Shown: piece by piece, positions 49,780 through 59,400 of the stretch
Numbering within the stretch: position 1 is the stretch's first letter
How the letters are laid out: every line of letters begins with the position of its first letter
Origin: Chryseobacterium sp. KLBC 52
Lineage (GTDB): Bacteria > Bacteroidota > Bacteroidia > Flavobacteriales > Weeksellaceae
Assembly: GCF_003347605.1 (NCBI RefSeq)
Contig: NZ_QDFZ01000014.1
Location: 1 to 64,000 of the forward strand
Length of the DNA: 64,000 bases
Direction of reading: 5' to 3'
Notes under the pieces: model-generated
The model's input: the letters and a program-made list of their open reading frames with translations, nothing else
What the model was told of the DNA's origin: nothing
Database searches by the model: none
Program-made: the position numbers and the translations under genes

Positions 49780-50715
49780 TTATTTTGCTTTAATCTCAGT
49801 GTATATTCTTTCAGTAAAAGGAGTTTCAACACCTACTTCAGAACCATATTTTAACACTGCTCCTGCAAATAATTCCAATTCGTTATCCTTCTTTCCGGAA
49901 TTGATATCAAGTTGTAAGGAAGTTGGAGTTTCAAAAGGAAATGTGGAAGCTTTCTTAAAAGTAGCATCAATAATATCTTCCTGAAGATCTATTCCTTTTT
50001 TAGCAGCAATCTGTTGTATTTCTTTCATAATTCCGGTTGCTTCATTCTTTTGCTGTTCATTGGTACATACGGCTCCTATGGATGAGTTATGTTTCGCTGT
50101 GACCAATCCAAAGCTTGCTATGAATATGAATTTCGTCCAGATATCTTTTAATGAATTATCTTTAAAATCAAAGTCAATTTTACTTTCACTCAATAGCTCT
50201 GTAATCCATTCTATAGGGGCAGAAAAATGCTCAGGATCTCTTCCCACAATGATTTTCCCCGCATTACCTTTATGTTCTACAGTTCCTCTTTCCTTAATAT
50301 GAGAAGCTACATACACACAGGTTGGAAGAACAGTATGATCAGGAATAATAGTACGTATTCTGTCATAGATATCTGCTCCGTTCATCATCGGAAGAAGGAC
50401 AGTATCCTTATTAATAACCGGCAGTAATTGTTTACAGACATTTTCAAGATCATATTCTTTTACACAGATCAACACCAGATCAGGATTTTTGATCTCACTG
50501 ATGTTCTGTACGATATCATTAGGATGGGTCTGTGAATTGGAATGCTCCGGAGATAACAACGTCAATCCGTTTTCTTTTACTTTATCAAAAGTTTCTCCGC
50601 GGGCGACAAATGAAACGGTATATTTTCCTGTAGTCTCATTGGTCTGATTGATTTTAAAACCAAAATAACCGCCTACACCACCCAATCCTACTACTACAAT
50701 ATGTTTTTTGTTCAT
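49780..50715 (-). CDS. panE: 2-dehydropantoate 2-reductase (ketopantoate reductase) family
   Basis: A 311-residue ApbA/PanE protein. It starts HIVVVGLGGVGGYFGFKIN (NADPH-binding GxGxxG). The VLICVKEYDLENV segment with its catalytic Lys region, the LLPMMNGADIYDRI part, and the C-terminal helical domain with TPTSLQLDINSGKKDNELELFAGAVLKYG are all typical of the family. PanE reduces 2-dehydropantoate to pantoate for coenzyme A synthesis; paralogues act on other 2-keto acids. Since panB/panC genes are not near, a paralogue role is possible. The start at 50715 gives the nucleotide-binding strand directly. The Crp/Fnr-like gene is upstream in the same direction. Confidence 0.87.
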   Translation of the reverse strand: MNKKHIVVVGLGGVGGYFGFKINQTNETTGKYTVSFVARGETFDKVKENGLTLLSPEHSNSQTHPNDIVQNISEIKNPDLVLICVKEYDLENVCKQLLPVINKDTVLLPMMNGADIYDRIRTIIPDHTVLPTCVYVASHIKERGTVEHKGNAGKIIVGRDPEHFSAPIEWITELLSESKIDFDFKDNSLKDIWTKFIFIASFGLVTAKHNSSIGAVCTNEQQKNEATGIMKEIQQIAAKKGIDLQEDIIDATFKKASTFPFETPTSLQLDINSGKKDNELELFAGAVLKYGSEVGVETPFTERIYTEIKAK

Positions 50716-50779
50716 GAAATTATTTTTAAGCAAAGATCAGCGATGACATCTAAAATATCACTTGACAAATGAAAAGAAA

Positions 50780-51361
50780 TTACAGTTTATGAATATCTCT
50801 TCTGATCCGGCTCAGGGAACTGTCTTTAATTCCAAGATAAGAGGCAATCACTTTCAAAGGGACATGCTGAAAAATATCAGGATCTTTCTTCATCAGGTTA
50901 AAATATCTTGTGGAAGCCTTCTGACTCGCCATTTCAATCAATCTGTCATGAATATTATAATAATTAAGAACAAAAAGAAGCCTGCTGAATTCTCTGAACT
51001 CAGGAATGTTATGGAAATTATGCTGTACATTTTCCAATCCTGTTTCCCAGAAAACACAATCGGTTACAGTCTGATATATTTCTTTGGTAGGCTGCTGCCT
51101 GAAAAAGGACAGAAAATCATTTACAAAACAGGGAGCTGTATAAATATTGGTCGTGATCTCCTCATTATCTTCATTCAATATAAATGAACGGACATACCCT
51201 CTTTCCAGAAAATAGGTTTTGGTACTGATGGCATCCTTATCCAATAAAACAGTATTCGCTTTTAACTTAAAATGACTGAATTTTTCAGTAATTTTTTCAA
51301 CTACCTCAGCCTGGATACTGAATAAGGAATGAAAATAGGTATTAAGTGATGATTTGTCCAT
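50780..51361 (-). CDS. Crp/Fnr-family transcriptional regulator
   Basis: A 193-residue Crp/Fnr-superfamily protein. The effector-binding domain shows KANTVLLDKDAISTKTYFLERGYVRSFILNEDNEEITTNI and later FVNDFLSFFRQQPTKEIYQTVTDC, a cyclic-nucleotide-binding-like beta roll but without the conserved RxxSxxxE of cAMP-binding Crp. The C-terminus carries a helix-turn-helix (HVPLKVIASYLGIKDSSLSRIRRDIHK). Such proteins in Bacteroidota are mostly stress or redox regulators. Two Crp-like dyads occur elsewhere in this window (2.45 kb and 17.2 kb), but a link to this protein is untested. PanE follows at a 64-base gap. Confidence 0.87.
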   Translation of the reverse strand: MDKSSLNTYFHSLFSIQAEVVEKITEKFSHFKLKANTVLLDKDAISTKTYFLERGYVRSFILNEDNEEITTNIYTAPCFVNDFLSFFRQQPTKEIYQTVTDCVFWETGLENVQHNFHNIPEFREFSRLLFVLNYYNIHDRLIEMASQKASTRYFNLMKKDPDIFQHVPLKVIASYLGIKDSSLSRIRRDIHKL

Positions 51362-51439
51362 TAAAATGTCCTCATAAATATACTTTGAGCCATCTAAAGT
51401 AGCGATAATTCGTGGAAGTCTGGTTAATCAGATGCTTTA

Positions 51440-51500
51440 AAACCACCCCGTCAAAAATTCTTTGAATTTTCGCCACCCCTCCAAAGGAGGGGAATTTTTC
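51440..51500. repeat. Palindromic intergenic repeat (CCCCTCC-AAA-GGAGGGG)
   Basis: AACCACCCCGTCAAAAATTC, then GAATTTTCGCC, and a hairpin CCCCTCC-AAA-GGAGGGG followed on the plus strand by AATTTTTC. The combination looks like a dispersed Chryseobacterium repeat and may also act as a terminator. It lies in the 190-base gap between the Crp/Fnr-like and methyltransferase genes, which holds no gene. Confidence 0.5.
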
Positions 51501-51551
51501 TCATCATTAGAAATGGTACACCTAAAACCGTTGAGACTTACATGACTTATT

Positions 51552-52361
51552 TTATTTCAATTTCACGGCTTTTGTTGCTATGAAAGTAGGAAGGTACTGA
51601 TCAATTAAAAAACGTGGATTGGGTTGCATTTCTTCAGTAAAATCTGCAATCATAAAACCTGCCTTCAACTGTCCTCCGATAAGATCTGCAAGGGTATGTC
51701 CGAAAACCAAAGCTTCATTATTCTCCAGTTTTCTGTTGATCTGATCCTGATCCAAATCTTTTATATCAGCATAAGGAAGTGTATATTTCGGTCTGATAAT
51801 TCCCTCTTTTATATCCTGAGGATTCCGGTCTGCTACGAACACTACAGGATTAAAAAAGCTTGCCAGCAATGCTCCTCCTTTTTTCAAGACTCTATAAGCT
51901 TCTCTCCAAACCGGATTCACATCTTCTACATAATGATTGGAAATCGGATGGAATACAATATCAAAGGTTTCGTCTTCAAATGAACTTAAATCTCTCATAT
52001 CGCCCTGAACTGTTTGCAATGACAATCCATCACGTTCTGCCACCTTTTCATCCTGCTTCAACTGTTCTCCGGAAATATCAAAAACTATAACAGAAGCTCC
52101 TGCTGCAGCCAAAACCGGAGCCTGCTGCCCTCCTGCCGATGCCAGACACAGAATTTTCTTTCCTTTAACCTCTCCCAGCCATTCTTTATTCAGTGGTTTT
52201 GGGGTCAGATGAACATCCCATTTTCCTCCTTTTGCATCATTGATCAATTCTGAGCTTACCGCTTTTGACCACTCATTCTGGGCTAATGCCTGTTTGTTCC
52301 AGGCAGCTTCATTGTGTTGTAAAAAATTAAATTCCTTATCTTGCATAGTATTCGTTTTCAT
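51552..52361 (-). CDS. Class I SAM-dependent methyltransferase
   Basis: A 269-residue Rossmann-fold methyltransferase. The SAM-binding motif I is KKILCLASAGGQQAPVLAAAGASVIVFDISGEQLKQDEKVA. It is followed by QGDMRDLSSFEDETFDIVFHPISNHYVEDVNPVWREAYRVLKKGGALLASFFNPV (motifs II-III). The first glycine-rich loop reads LASAGGQQ rather than the canonical GxGxG, a variation seen in one group of Bacteroidota/Firmicutes enzymes. The acceptor substrate is unknown. It is monocistronic, with an own start at 52361; an internal Met five codons later is an alternative. Confidence 0.87.
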   Translation of the reverse strand: MKTNTMQDKEFNFLQHNEAAWNKQALAQNEWSKAVSSELINDAKGGKWDVHLTPKPLNKEWLGEVKGKKILCLASAGGQQAPVLAAAGASVIVFDISGEQLKQDEKVAERDGLSLQTVQGDMRDLSSFEDETFDIVFHPISNHYVEDVNPVWREAYRVLKKGGALLASFFNPVVFVADRNPQDIKEGIIRPKYTLPYADIKDLDQDQINRKLENNEALVFGHTLADLIGGQLKAGFMIADFTEEMQPNPRFLIDQYLPTFIATKAVKLK

Positions 52362-52490
52362 ATTGCATCTCTTATTTACAATGCTTTATATAATTCAAAT
52401 ATAGAGACTTTAAAGATGACAATAGTAGATTAGAACTCTATTTTTTTCAAAAAAATCAAATTCCATGAATATTTTTTATTAAAAAAAACA

Positions 52491-52520
52491 AAACCATTAA
52501 ACTTTTGAGTTTAATGGTTT
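52491..52520 (-). terminator. Terminator of the DUF4041/GIY-YIG gene
   Basis: A perfect 13-bp stem AAACCATTAAACT/AGTTTAATGGTTT with a TTTG loop, followed leftward by TTGTTTTTTTT. It is located 30 bases beyond the leftward gene's stop. Confidence 0.85.
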
Positions 52521-52550
52521 CCTATTCCATCACCGAGATAATAATACCAA

Positions 52551-54212
52551 TTATTCTTCAGACATAACTTCATCATAAGTAACAGGGTCAGTAACCTCCT
52601 GATATTGTTCCCACTCTGCTTCAAGCTGTTTATTGGTTTTCATATCTTCTTCGAGCTTTAATGTTTCACGGTATTGTTTTGCCTCTGCTACCAGCGTCCA
52701 TTTACAGCCAATCCCCATTGAATCAATGTAATTTCTGATATCGTGGATATTTACTTTAAAAAACTCTTTTCTTGGATTAATTTTATTCAGTTGGCTTCTT
52801 AAAAACTTCTTATGAAGCTGTTTCTCCAAAGCCGGAGCATCTTCAGCATAAATCATAGCATGAACATCAAATTCAAAAGGAACACTTGCATCACCCAGCT
52901 CACGAACACGATCAAGAGGATCAAGACGTCTTGTCATACCAATTTTATAAACATTCTCCCCAAATGAGCCAATGTTTGAAATAATATAAACATTCCCTGT
53001 TCTGGTCTGCTGTGCCATAGATATCGCTCTTTGATTTTTTTCTTCTGCCTGAGTAAGCTTTTGTTGTAGCTCTTCAAGCTGTTGCTGGAAAAGTATCTTT
53101 TGTTCTTCATTGGCCCTTGCTACTTGCGATTCCGCCTTCTCTATAAGTCTTTTTAAGGTTTGTTCTTCTTTTTCAGCATCTTTAATAGCCTTTTCATATT
53201 CCTTGCGGGCTCTTTCTTCTTCTCGAATCTGCTCACGAATTTGTCTCTGCTCTTCTTGTTCTTGCCATTTCAGTTCCTGAGCAACAACTGCCCATTTTAG
53301 TTCTTCAATTCTTGCACTGTGATAAACCTCAGATATTCTGGCATTTCTAAAAGCCTGTCCGTTGAAGTTTACCAACTGGAATGCATCATCCATCTTTTGT
53401 TTCAGAATACCAAAGTTATCTTTCTTTACTGATGCTAAAATAGAATCTACCTTTCCATTGTAAGCATCAATAACAAAATCAATAGCTGTATTTCTTCTTG
53501 ATTCATCCATATAATTACAAATACCAGCTTGTCTGCTAACAATCATAAGCTTATTGTTATGTCGAAGTTTTTTAAGATTTTCACCAGCCTCCTTATGCCC
53601 GAAGTCTTCCGCTAATTCATCCAATAAAGTATAAGTAGGGACCAAATATTCATTACCATACCCTTCAATAACATTTTTCATTGCTTTTATTCTATCTGCA
53701 ATCTGATCTGATTCTCTTAAACTTCGATAAGCATCCCCACCTATTGATTCTGCCCTCGCTTCAGCATTATCAAGAATACGCTTAGCTTCGTTTACTGCAT
53801 TTTCGTACAGTAATTCAATCTCTCGTCTTTTTTTCTCGGTAGTTTCCTTTACATTCCTACGAAGTTCACGGGCTTCAAGCTGTGCGTTGGCAAGCTCTTG
53901 TCCGGCCCTGTCTCTTAATCTCAAGCTATCTCTTTCTGCCTTTTTAAGAAGGTAATCGCATTCAACTTTAATATCAATAATGTCCTGATACTTTCTCAAT
54001 GCATCATTATGTTGTGATAATTCAGCTACTTTTCTGCTTAAATTACTTTTATCAATCTGTAATTTAGAAACCTCCATTTTCAAATGGTTATTCTCTCCTT
54101 TTAGATTTGTAATTTGAGTATCTTTGTGAAGAGATTCTTTTTTAAACTTTCCTGATGTACTGAATGCGTAGAGCATTAATATAAACAAAACAATAATCAA
54201 TAAAATTGCCAT
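52551..54212 (-). CDS. Membrane-anchored coiled-coil protein with DUF4041 and GIY-YIG (T5orf172) domains
   Basis: A 553-residue protein. It begins with one transmembrane helix (AILLIIVLFILMLYAFS), followed by a long coiled coil (about residues 25-180, Glu/Lys-rich heptads). The DUF4041 region has AYRSLRESDQIADRIKAMKNVIEGYGNEYLVPTYTLLDELAEDFGHKEAGENLKKLR. A second coiled coil (about 315-400) leads to a C-terminal GIY-YIG/T5orf172 nuclease-like domain, GNVYIISNIGSFGENVYKIGMTRRLDPLDRVRELGDASVPFEFDVHAMIY, ending near EKQLHKKFLRSQLNKINPRKEFF. Related proteins occur in prophages and defence islands, but the function is not established. The start at 54212 places the membrane helix at the N-terminus. 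It is transcribed alone. Confidence 0.88.
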   Translation of the reverse strand: MAILLIIVLFILMLYAFSTSGKFKKESLHKDTQITNLKGENNHLKMEVSKLQIDKSNLSRKVAELSQHNDALRKYQDIIDIKVECDYLLKKAERDSLRLRDRAGQELANAQLEARELRRNVKETTEKKRREIELLYENAVNEAKRILDNAEARAESIGGDAYRSLRESDQIADRIKAMKNVIEGYGNEYLVPTYTLLDELAEDFGHKEAGENLKKLRHNNKLMIVSRQAGICNYMDESRRNTAIDFVIDAYNGKVDSILASVKKDNFGILKQKMDDAFQLVNFNGQAFRNARISEVYHSARIEELKWAVVAQELKWQEQEEQRQIREQIREEERARKEYEKAIKDAEKEEQTLKRLIEKAESQVARANEEQKILFQQQLEELQQKLTQAEEKNQRAISMAQQTRTGNVYIISNIGSFGENVYKIGMTRRLDPLDRVRELGDASVPFEFDVHAMIYAEDAPALEKQLHKKFLRSQLNKINPRKEFFKVNIHDIRNYIDSMGIGCKWTLVAEAKQYRETLKLEEDMKTNKQLEAEWEQYQEVTDPVTYDEVMSEE

Positions 54213-54338
54213 GGTTGAGATTTTATCCGGCAATATTAAATAAAAAAAAACGTTACAACTTACGGTAAACCGTAACTTAAAAAAAGCCACCTTTTATATT
54301 TAAGAATATTAATTCCCGGATTATAGTGAATGTATCAA

Positions 54339-54346
54339 TAGCTTTG
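54339..54346 (+). promoter_or_regulatory. -7 box of the AraC-type gene
   Basis: TAGCTTTG matches TAnnTTTG, 59 bases before the AraC-family start. No -33 TTG at normal spacing, so only the -7 element is supported. Confidence 0.35.
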
Positions 54347-54405
54347 TAATTTATCACAAATTTTGTAATTTTCTTCTTCAAAAGCAACCTGCGCAGATCA
54401 TCATT

Positions 54406-55161
54406 ATGGACAATGATTTCACTTATACCTTCATCGAACCTGACAAAGAAATCGCAGATTTTGTTGAAAATCTGGGAACTTTTCATAACCTTTCAGATGA
54501 AGCTAAGGAAGTAGTGATCATTCCTGATGGAAGAATTGATTTATTTTTCTCACAGTCGGCTTCAGAACCTTTCCATATTACCCTTCTCGGACTGGAAACC
54601 TATCCTGAACAAAGGTATATAAATCCTCATACCACTGCATTTATCGTTAGCTTCAAACCTCTTGCTGTGGAATATATTTTAAATACTTCCATCGCTGATT
54701 TATTGAATACCGCAAAAGAACTTTCTTCTGATTTCTGGAATTTTAAAGCTGACGATATAAAGGATTTTAGCCATTGCTGTACAAAAGCCACTCAAAAAAT
54801 AAAAGAATTGCTTCCTCAAAAAGCAGATGAAAGAAAAATCAAACTTTTTGAATTGGTGTATGCTTCAAAAGGGGAAATGAGCGTACAGGAACTTTCTGAG
54901 AAAACAGGATGGGGCAGCAGACAGATCAACCGGTACTTTACCAAACAACTGGGTTTGTCATTGAAAGCCTACGCTACTATTTTGCGATTCAGAGCATCAT
55001 TGGAACATATTGCCCAGGGAAGACTTTTCCCGGAACTCAATTATACCGATCAGAATCATTTCATCAAAGAAGTAAAGAAATTTTCAGGAGTTGCTCCTAA
55101 AGAATTATCCAAAAATAAAAACGACCGATTTGTACTATTATCTGTATTGAAAGGAAAATAA
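54406..55161 (+). CDS. AraC-family transcriptional regulator
   Basis: A 251-residue regulator. The N-terminal ~160 residues form the DUF6597-like sensor domain of many Bacteroidota AraC proteins (FIEPDKEIADFVENLGTFHNLSDEAKEVVIIPDGRIDLFFSQ, INPHTTAFIVSFKPLAVEYIL). The C-terminal double helix-turn-helix is KGEMSVQELSEKTGWGSRQINRYFTKQLGLSLKAYATILRFRASLEHI and ELNYTDQNHFIKEVKKFSGVAPKELSK. The FAD monooxygenase gene starts 27 bases downstream in the same direction, so it is likely that the regulator controls its own operon including that enzyme. The inducer is unknown. Confidence 0.9.
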   Translation: MDNDFTYTFIEPDKEIADFVENLGTFHNLSDEAKEVVIIPDGRIDLFFSQSASEPFHITLLGLETYPEQRYINPHTTAFIVSFKPLAVEYILNTSIADLLNTAKELSSDFWNFKADDIKDFSHCCTKATQKIKELLPQKADERKIKLFELVYASKGEMSVQELSEKTGWGSRQINRYFTKQLGLSLKAYATILRFRASLEHIAQGRLFPELNYTDQNHFIKEVKKFSGVAPKELSKNKNDRFVLLSVLKGK

Positions 55162-55188
55162 ATTTGCATTGTAAAATTTAAATCAACA

Positions 55189-56352
55189 ATGCTGACAGAC
55201 AATAAATCAATAGCAATCGTTGGTGGTGGTCCTGCAGGACTTACACTGGCAAGACTTTTACAACTGAAAGGGGCAGATGTAAAAGTATATGAAAGAGATT
55301 TTAATAAAAATGCCCGTGTACAGGGCTCTCCTCTTGATATGCATGAAGATTCAGGTTTGGCTGCCATACGCAAAGCAGAACTTCTGGAAGAGTTTAAAAA
55401 GGCTTTCCGTCCGGGTGCAGACAGAACTCTGATCATGAATGAAAAGGCAGAAATATTTTTTAACGATCATGAAACAAAGCCTGAAGAAGATTTCGGCCAT
55501 GAACATTTCCGTCCTGAAATAGACCGTGGTCCATTAAGAAATATGCTGCTGGAATCTCTAGATCCTGAAACCGTTGTCTGGGACAGTCATTTTCTCTCTA
55601 TGGAACGTCAGAATGAAGGCTGGCTGCTGCATTTTAAAAATGGAAATTCGGTGTACGCTGATCTTGTCATTGCTTCAGATGGTGCCAATTCTAAAATCCG
55701 ACCTTATCTTACTGATCATAAACCTGTTTATTCAGGAATCATTATGCTGGAAGGAAATATTTCAAAAGAAAATGCGCCTCAGATTGATGCTTTGATCAAA
55801 GGGGGAAAAATTATGGCATTCGGAAATTCTCAAAATATTTTACTGGGACAAAAAGGCAATGGAGATCTCGGATTCTATGCAAGCTTTAAAGCTGATGAAA
55901 ACTGGCCTGCCACCAGCGGCCTTGATTTTTCTGATAATGCACAGATGCTAAAATGGTTCAAAACAGAATACCCGGAATGGGATTCTATATGGGAAGAATT
56001 GTTTGAAAATGCTGCAACTCCTTTTATTCCACGTTTGATTTACTCTATGCCTTTAGATCAAACATGGGAAACTCTTCCCAACCTCACATTGATTGGGGAT
56101 GCAGCCCACGTAATGCCGCCATTTGCGGGAGAAGGTGCTAATATGGCCATGCTGGACGCCCTGGAACTGAGTGAATATATTACCAGTGACAAATACAACA
56201 CCTTACAGGAAGCCATTTCCGGCTATGAAACAGCAATGCAGAAAAGAGCTGCAATTGCCACACAGGAATCTCTTGAGAACGGAGAACGGATGCATTCTGA
56301 AACCTCATTAACCACTATGCTTGATTTTTTTAACGGTCATCTGGCTTCATAA
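55189..56352 (+). CDS. Tet(X)-like FAD-dependent monooxygenase
   Basis: A 387-residue class A flavin monooxygenase. Motifs are IAIVGGGPAGLTLARLLQ (FAD GxGxxG), the DG motif VIASDGANSKIRPYL, and TLIGDAAHVMPPFAGEGANMAMLDALELSEYI (GD motif). The length and the pattern GGGPxGLTxAxLLQxxGxDVxVYERD, LDMHEDSGLAAIRKAELL, and IGDAAHxMPPFAGxGxNxxxxDALxLS closely follow Tet(X), the tetracycline-inactivating enzyme common in this phylum. Whether it inactivates tetracycline cannot be told; relatives act on other aromatic compounds. It is co-oriented with the AraC-type gene (27-base gap), which suggests inducible expression. It ends at a strong terminator. A TAAATTTG box at 55159-55166 could give it a separate promoter. 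Confidence 0.85.
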   Translation: MLTDNKSIAIVGGGPAGLTLARLLQLKGADVKVYERDFNKNARVQGSPLDMHEDSGLAAIRKAELLEEFKKAFRPGADRTLIMNEKAEIFFNDHETKPEEDFGHEHFRPEIDRGPLRNMLLESLDPETVVWDSHFLSMERQNEGWLLHFKNGNSVYADLVIASDGANSKIRPYLTDHKPVYSGIIMLEGNISKENAPQIDALIKGGKIMAFGNSQNILLGQKGNGDLGFYASFKADENWPATSGLDFSDNAQMLKWFKTEYPEWDSIWEELFENAATPFIPRLIYSMPLDQTWETLPNLTLIGDAAHVMPPFAGEGANMAMLDALELSEYITSDKYNTLQEAISGYETAMQKRAAIATQESLENGERMHSETSLTTMLDFFNGHLAS

Positions 56353-56357
56353 GTAAA

Positions 56358-56393
56358 ACAAAAGGCTGCCTCATCCCGAGACAGCCTTTTTAA
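56358..56393 (+). terminator. Terminator of the AraC-monooxygenase unit
   Basis: AAAAGGCTGCCTC pairs with GAGACAGCCTTTTT around a short ATCCC loop (one mismatch), directly followed by the T-run, a few bases after the monooxygenase stop. Confidence 0.87.
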
Positions 56394-56454
56394 GTTTAAT
56401 AAACTCTTTTTCTCTCCGCTTTTAGATCCTGATACGGAGATTCATTCGTGCCGT

Positions 56455-59400
56455 TTATTTTTTGATTAATTTGGTGTTATAAGTGTTTTTCTCATCTTTT
56501 ATGGTGATCACATACATTCCTTTGATCAGAGAAGCAACATTCATTTTTCCATCAATCTTACCTTCCTGAACAAGTCTTCCATCTGCACTGTAAATTTTGT
56601 AATCCCCTTTACCTTTAAGATTCTTCACTTCTACAAATGTATCTGCAGGATTAGGATAAACAGATACCTCTGACGATTTTGTGTCTACTGTTTCTCTCAC
56701 AGCAAGCGTGCTCGCAGTAATTTTCACAGGAAGGTCCACAATACCTCCGGCCTGGCTTTCCAGCTCACCACATACGCTATTTAAGGCACTCGTTGCAAAT
56801 TTACCAACCACTCTCATTCTTAACACCTTATCTCCCGAGTAAGTGGTAGCAGGAACAGTGAAGTTAAAACCTGGTAAGCCTATATTACCTGCATTTGTTG
56901 TCGCTGAAGTCTGCCCTACCCTTTCTGTAGCTTCAAATACTCCGTTTCTATTGTAATCAATCCAGGCAGATACATTTACCGGCATTCCGTTTTGCAAAAG
57001 ATTCCCTATTCTAGGCGTAAGTGTATAGGTGCTGCCTTGTGTCAAATTAACAACCTTAGTAAGATCTTCGCTTAAATCTTTATAGGACCTTGCTGTAAGA
57101 TCACTATAATCAAGATTTGCAACAGTAACTTTTAAGATGGATCCTACATAAGGTGAACCTGAATTTAAAAGGCAGTAATCAACTCCGGTCTTTAATCCTT
57201 TTGTTTTGAATGTATAAGTATTAGAGAAAGTCCCGGAAACAGAATTAACTACAGCCGCTACCTGTACTTCATAACTCGTTTCATCTTCTAAATTATTCAG
57301 AACTACAGAATTTGCCTGACTTACAGCATTAGACCAGTTTCCTGTTCCTGTTTTTCTGTAGTTAACAGAGTAAGTCGCTCCCGGAACACTATTCCAGGAT
57401 ACTCTTGCTGTTGTTTTGAAAATCTCAGTATCTATTGTAGAAATGCCTGTAGGTGCTGATGTAGGAGATGTAGGTGCACTGCCCACGTTGATAGCAGGAG
57501 AAACAGCATAGAAGATATTTCCTACAGCTGAAACTCTTAGTTTTACAGCTCCATTTATATTTCCTGGCATTTGTGCGCTATAGCTTCCGGTATTTGGTGT
57601 TGCAGCAACAAGGTTGGTCCAGGTTGTGCCATTATCTGTAGTATAATCTATTTTCACACTCGCTGTGTTATAAGGTGCAGCATTTGTATTGGCAACATCC
57701 CAATAGATTGTGTTTACAGCATCATTATACAATACTGAAGATGTGGTAAGCCCATTGAATTTGAACGGTCCATCATTCCCTACAGTCACTGTAGTTGTTG
57801 AACTTGAAACCATAGGACGCTGAGCATTCTGATCTCTTACTGTTACAGCATAATTCAATGTTCGGGGGATATAAGATACTGTTTCCCATGCCTGCTTGTC
57901 TGTTAGATTTCCATTCATCACACTCGCTAACGTTGGAAAATATCTTCTTCCGTTTGCTGTTCCGGGAACTGATCTTGTTAAAGCTCCTTTTGGGTTGTAT
58001 CCCCATCCGCTATCCCCTGAAATTGTAGAAAACTCATCGGTACTGTCATTCTGTTCCCAGGTATAGTTTACAGGATCATTTTCTGCATCAGTAGCTGAAG
58101 CTTCAAGATAATAAGCGGTTCCTTTAGGAATACTATAAGCTACCAATGGATTAATTGCTGGTGCCGTATTATTGTTTATATTCTGAGAAGCTCCGCAATT
58201 AATCTTGCTTTCCAGATTAGTTAATACCTGATCAATCGATTTATAATGGAAATATCCATCAGCGTTCGCCTGCACATTATCATAGGTAATCCCGGCATAG
58301 CCCATAATAGTAGTTCCTCCTCCGGGCTCTACATTGGCTCCCTGATTGGCATCTGTAACAGAAGTATTTGAAAAGGTGTGATTAGCTCCCAACTGATGTC
58401 CCATTTCATGCGCTGCAGTAAAGTCAAAAACTTCACCTACAGGAACAGGTCCCTGGGTGTAAGCAGAACCTTTTTTTATTTCAGTATTAGTGGCCGGATC
58501 TACACAGACAATTCCTATTCCTCCTGCATTTCCACTTCTTTCTGCGTTTTGATTAAGAACGTGCCCGATATCATAATTGGCATTTCCCACTACAGAGTTA
58601 AGGGTCTGTTGCAGCTGGAGATTTAAATTATTAGAATAAGGATCTGTTGCCGGATCAAGATAGATGATATCAGGAAGATTCTGAACGGTAAGATGAGCCC
58701 CGAAATCACGTTCAAAAACTCCGTTTATTCGGGTCATCGTATTATTCATGGCAGCCAGTACTACTCCTTTTTTTACGTCATCTGTTGCATTGGCCGGAGT
58801 ACCTGCTGCAGTTAACTGATATTGGCTGTATTCTCCTGTAACGGACAATGCCATTCTAAAATCTCTGTATTTTGTGTTGGTAGGTCTGCTCGCAATTCCA
58901 ACTCCGGAAAGCATTTTTTTGCCATTCTCTACCAGTTTATTGATAGTCTTGAAATCACGTTCCCCTGTATCACATTTAAAGCCATGTTCTCCCTCATTCT
59001 TTGTTTTATAGAATACTCCATAAGTTTGTTTATCAGCACTTATCGGCTCTATAAACTGGAATATACCATTTTTAATAATCATAGACTGCATATCGTTGGG
59101 AGATGTACTGAATCTTAAATACTTAGACGGATCATCTACGCCCACTCCTACATATGATCCAAGCTGATATCTTTCGGCCAGCGACACATCCATCACAGGA
59201 TTGCTATACACAGCAAATTTCTCAATCTTTCCTTCTACAGTAGGTAAAGAAATAATAACCGGTCTTGCACTTTTCCCGGTTTCTTCAGCATTTCTCAGCA
59301 TTTCCCGAAGAGATTTAAGATCCACTCTATAGGAGTGCTGCACTTCAACTCCTTCTCTTATCTGTGAAGTTTTCTGAGAGACAGATTCCCATCTCTGAGC

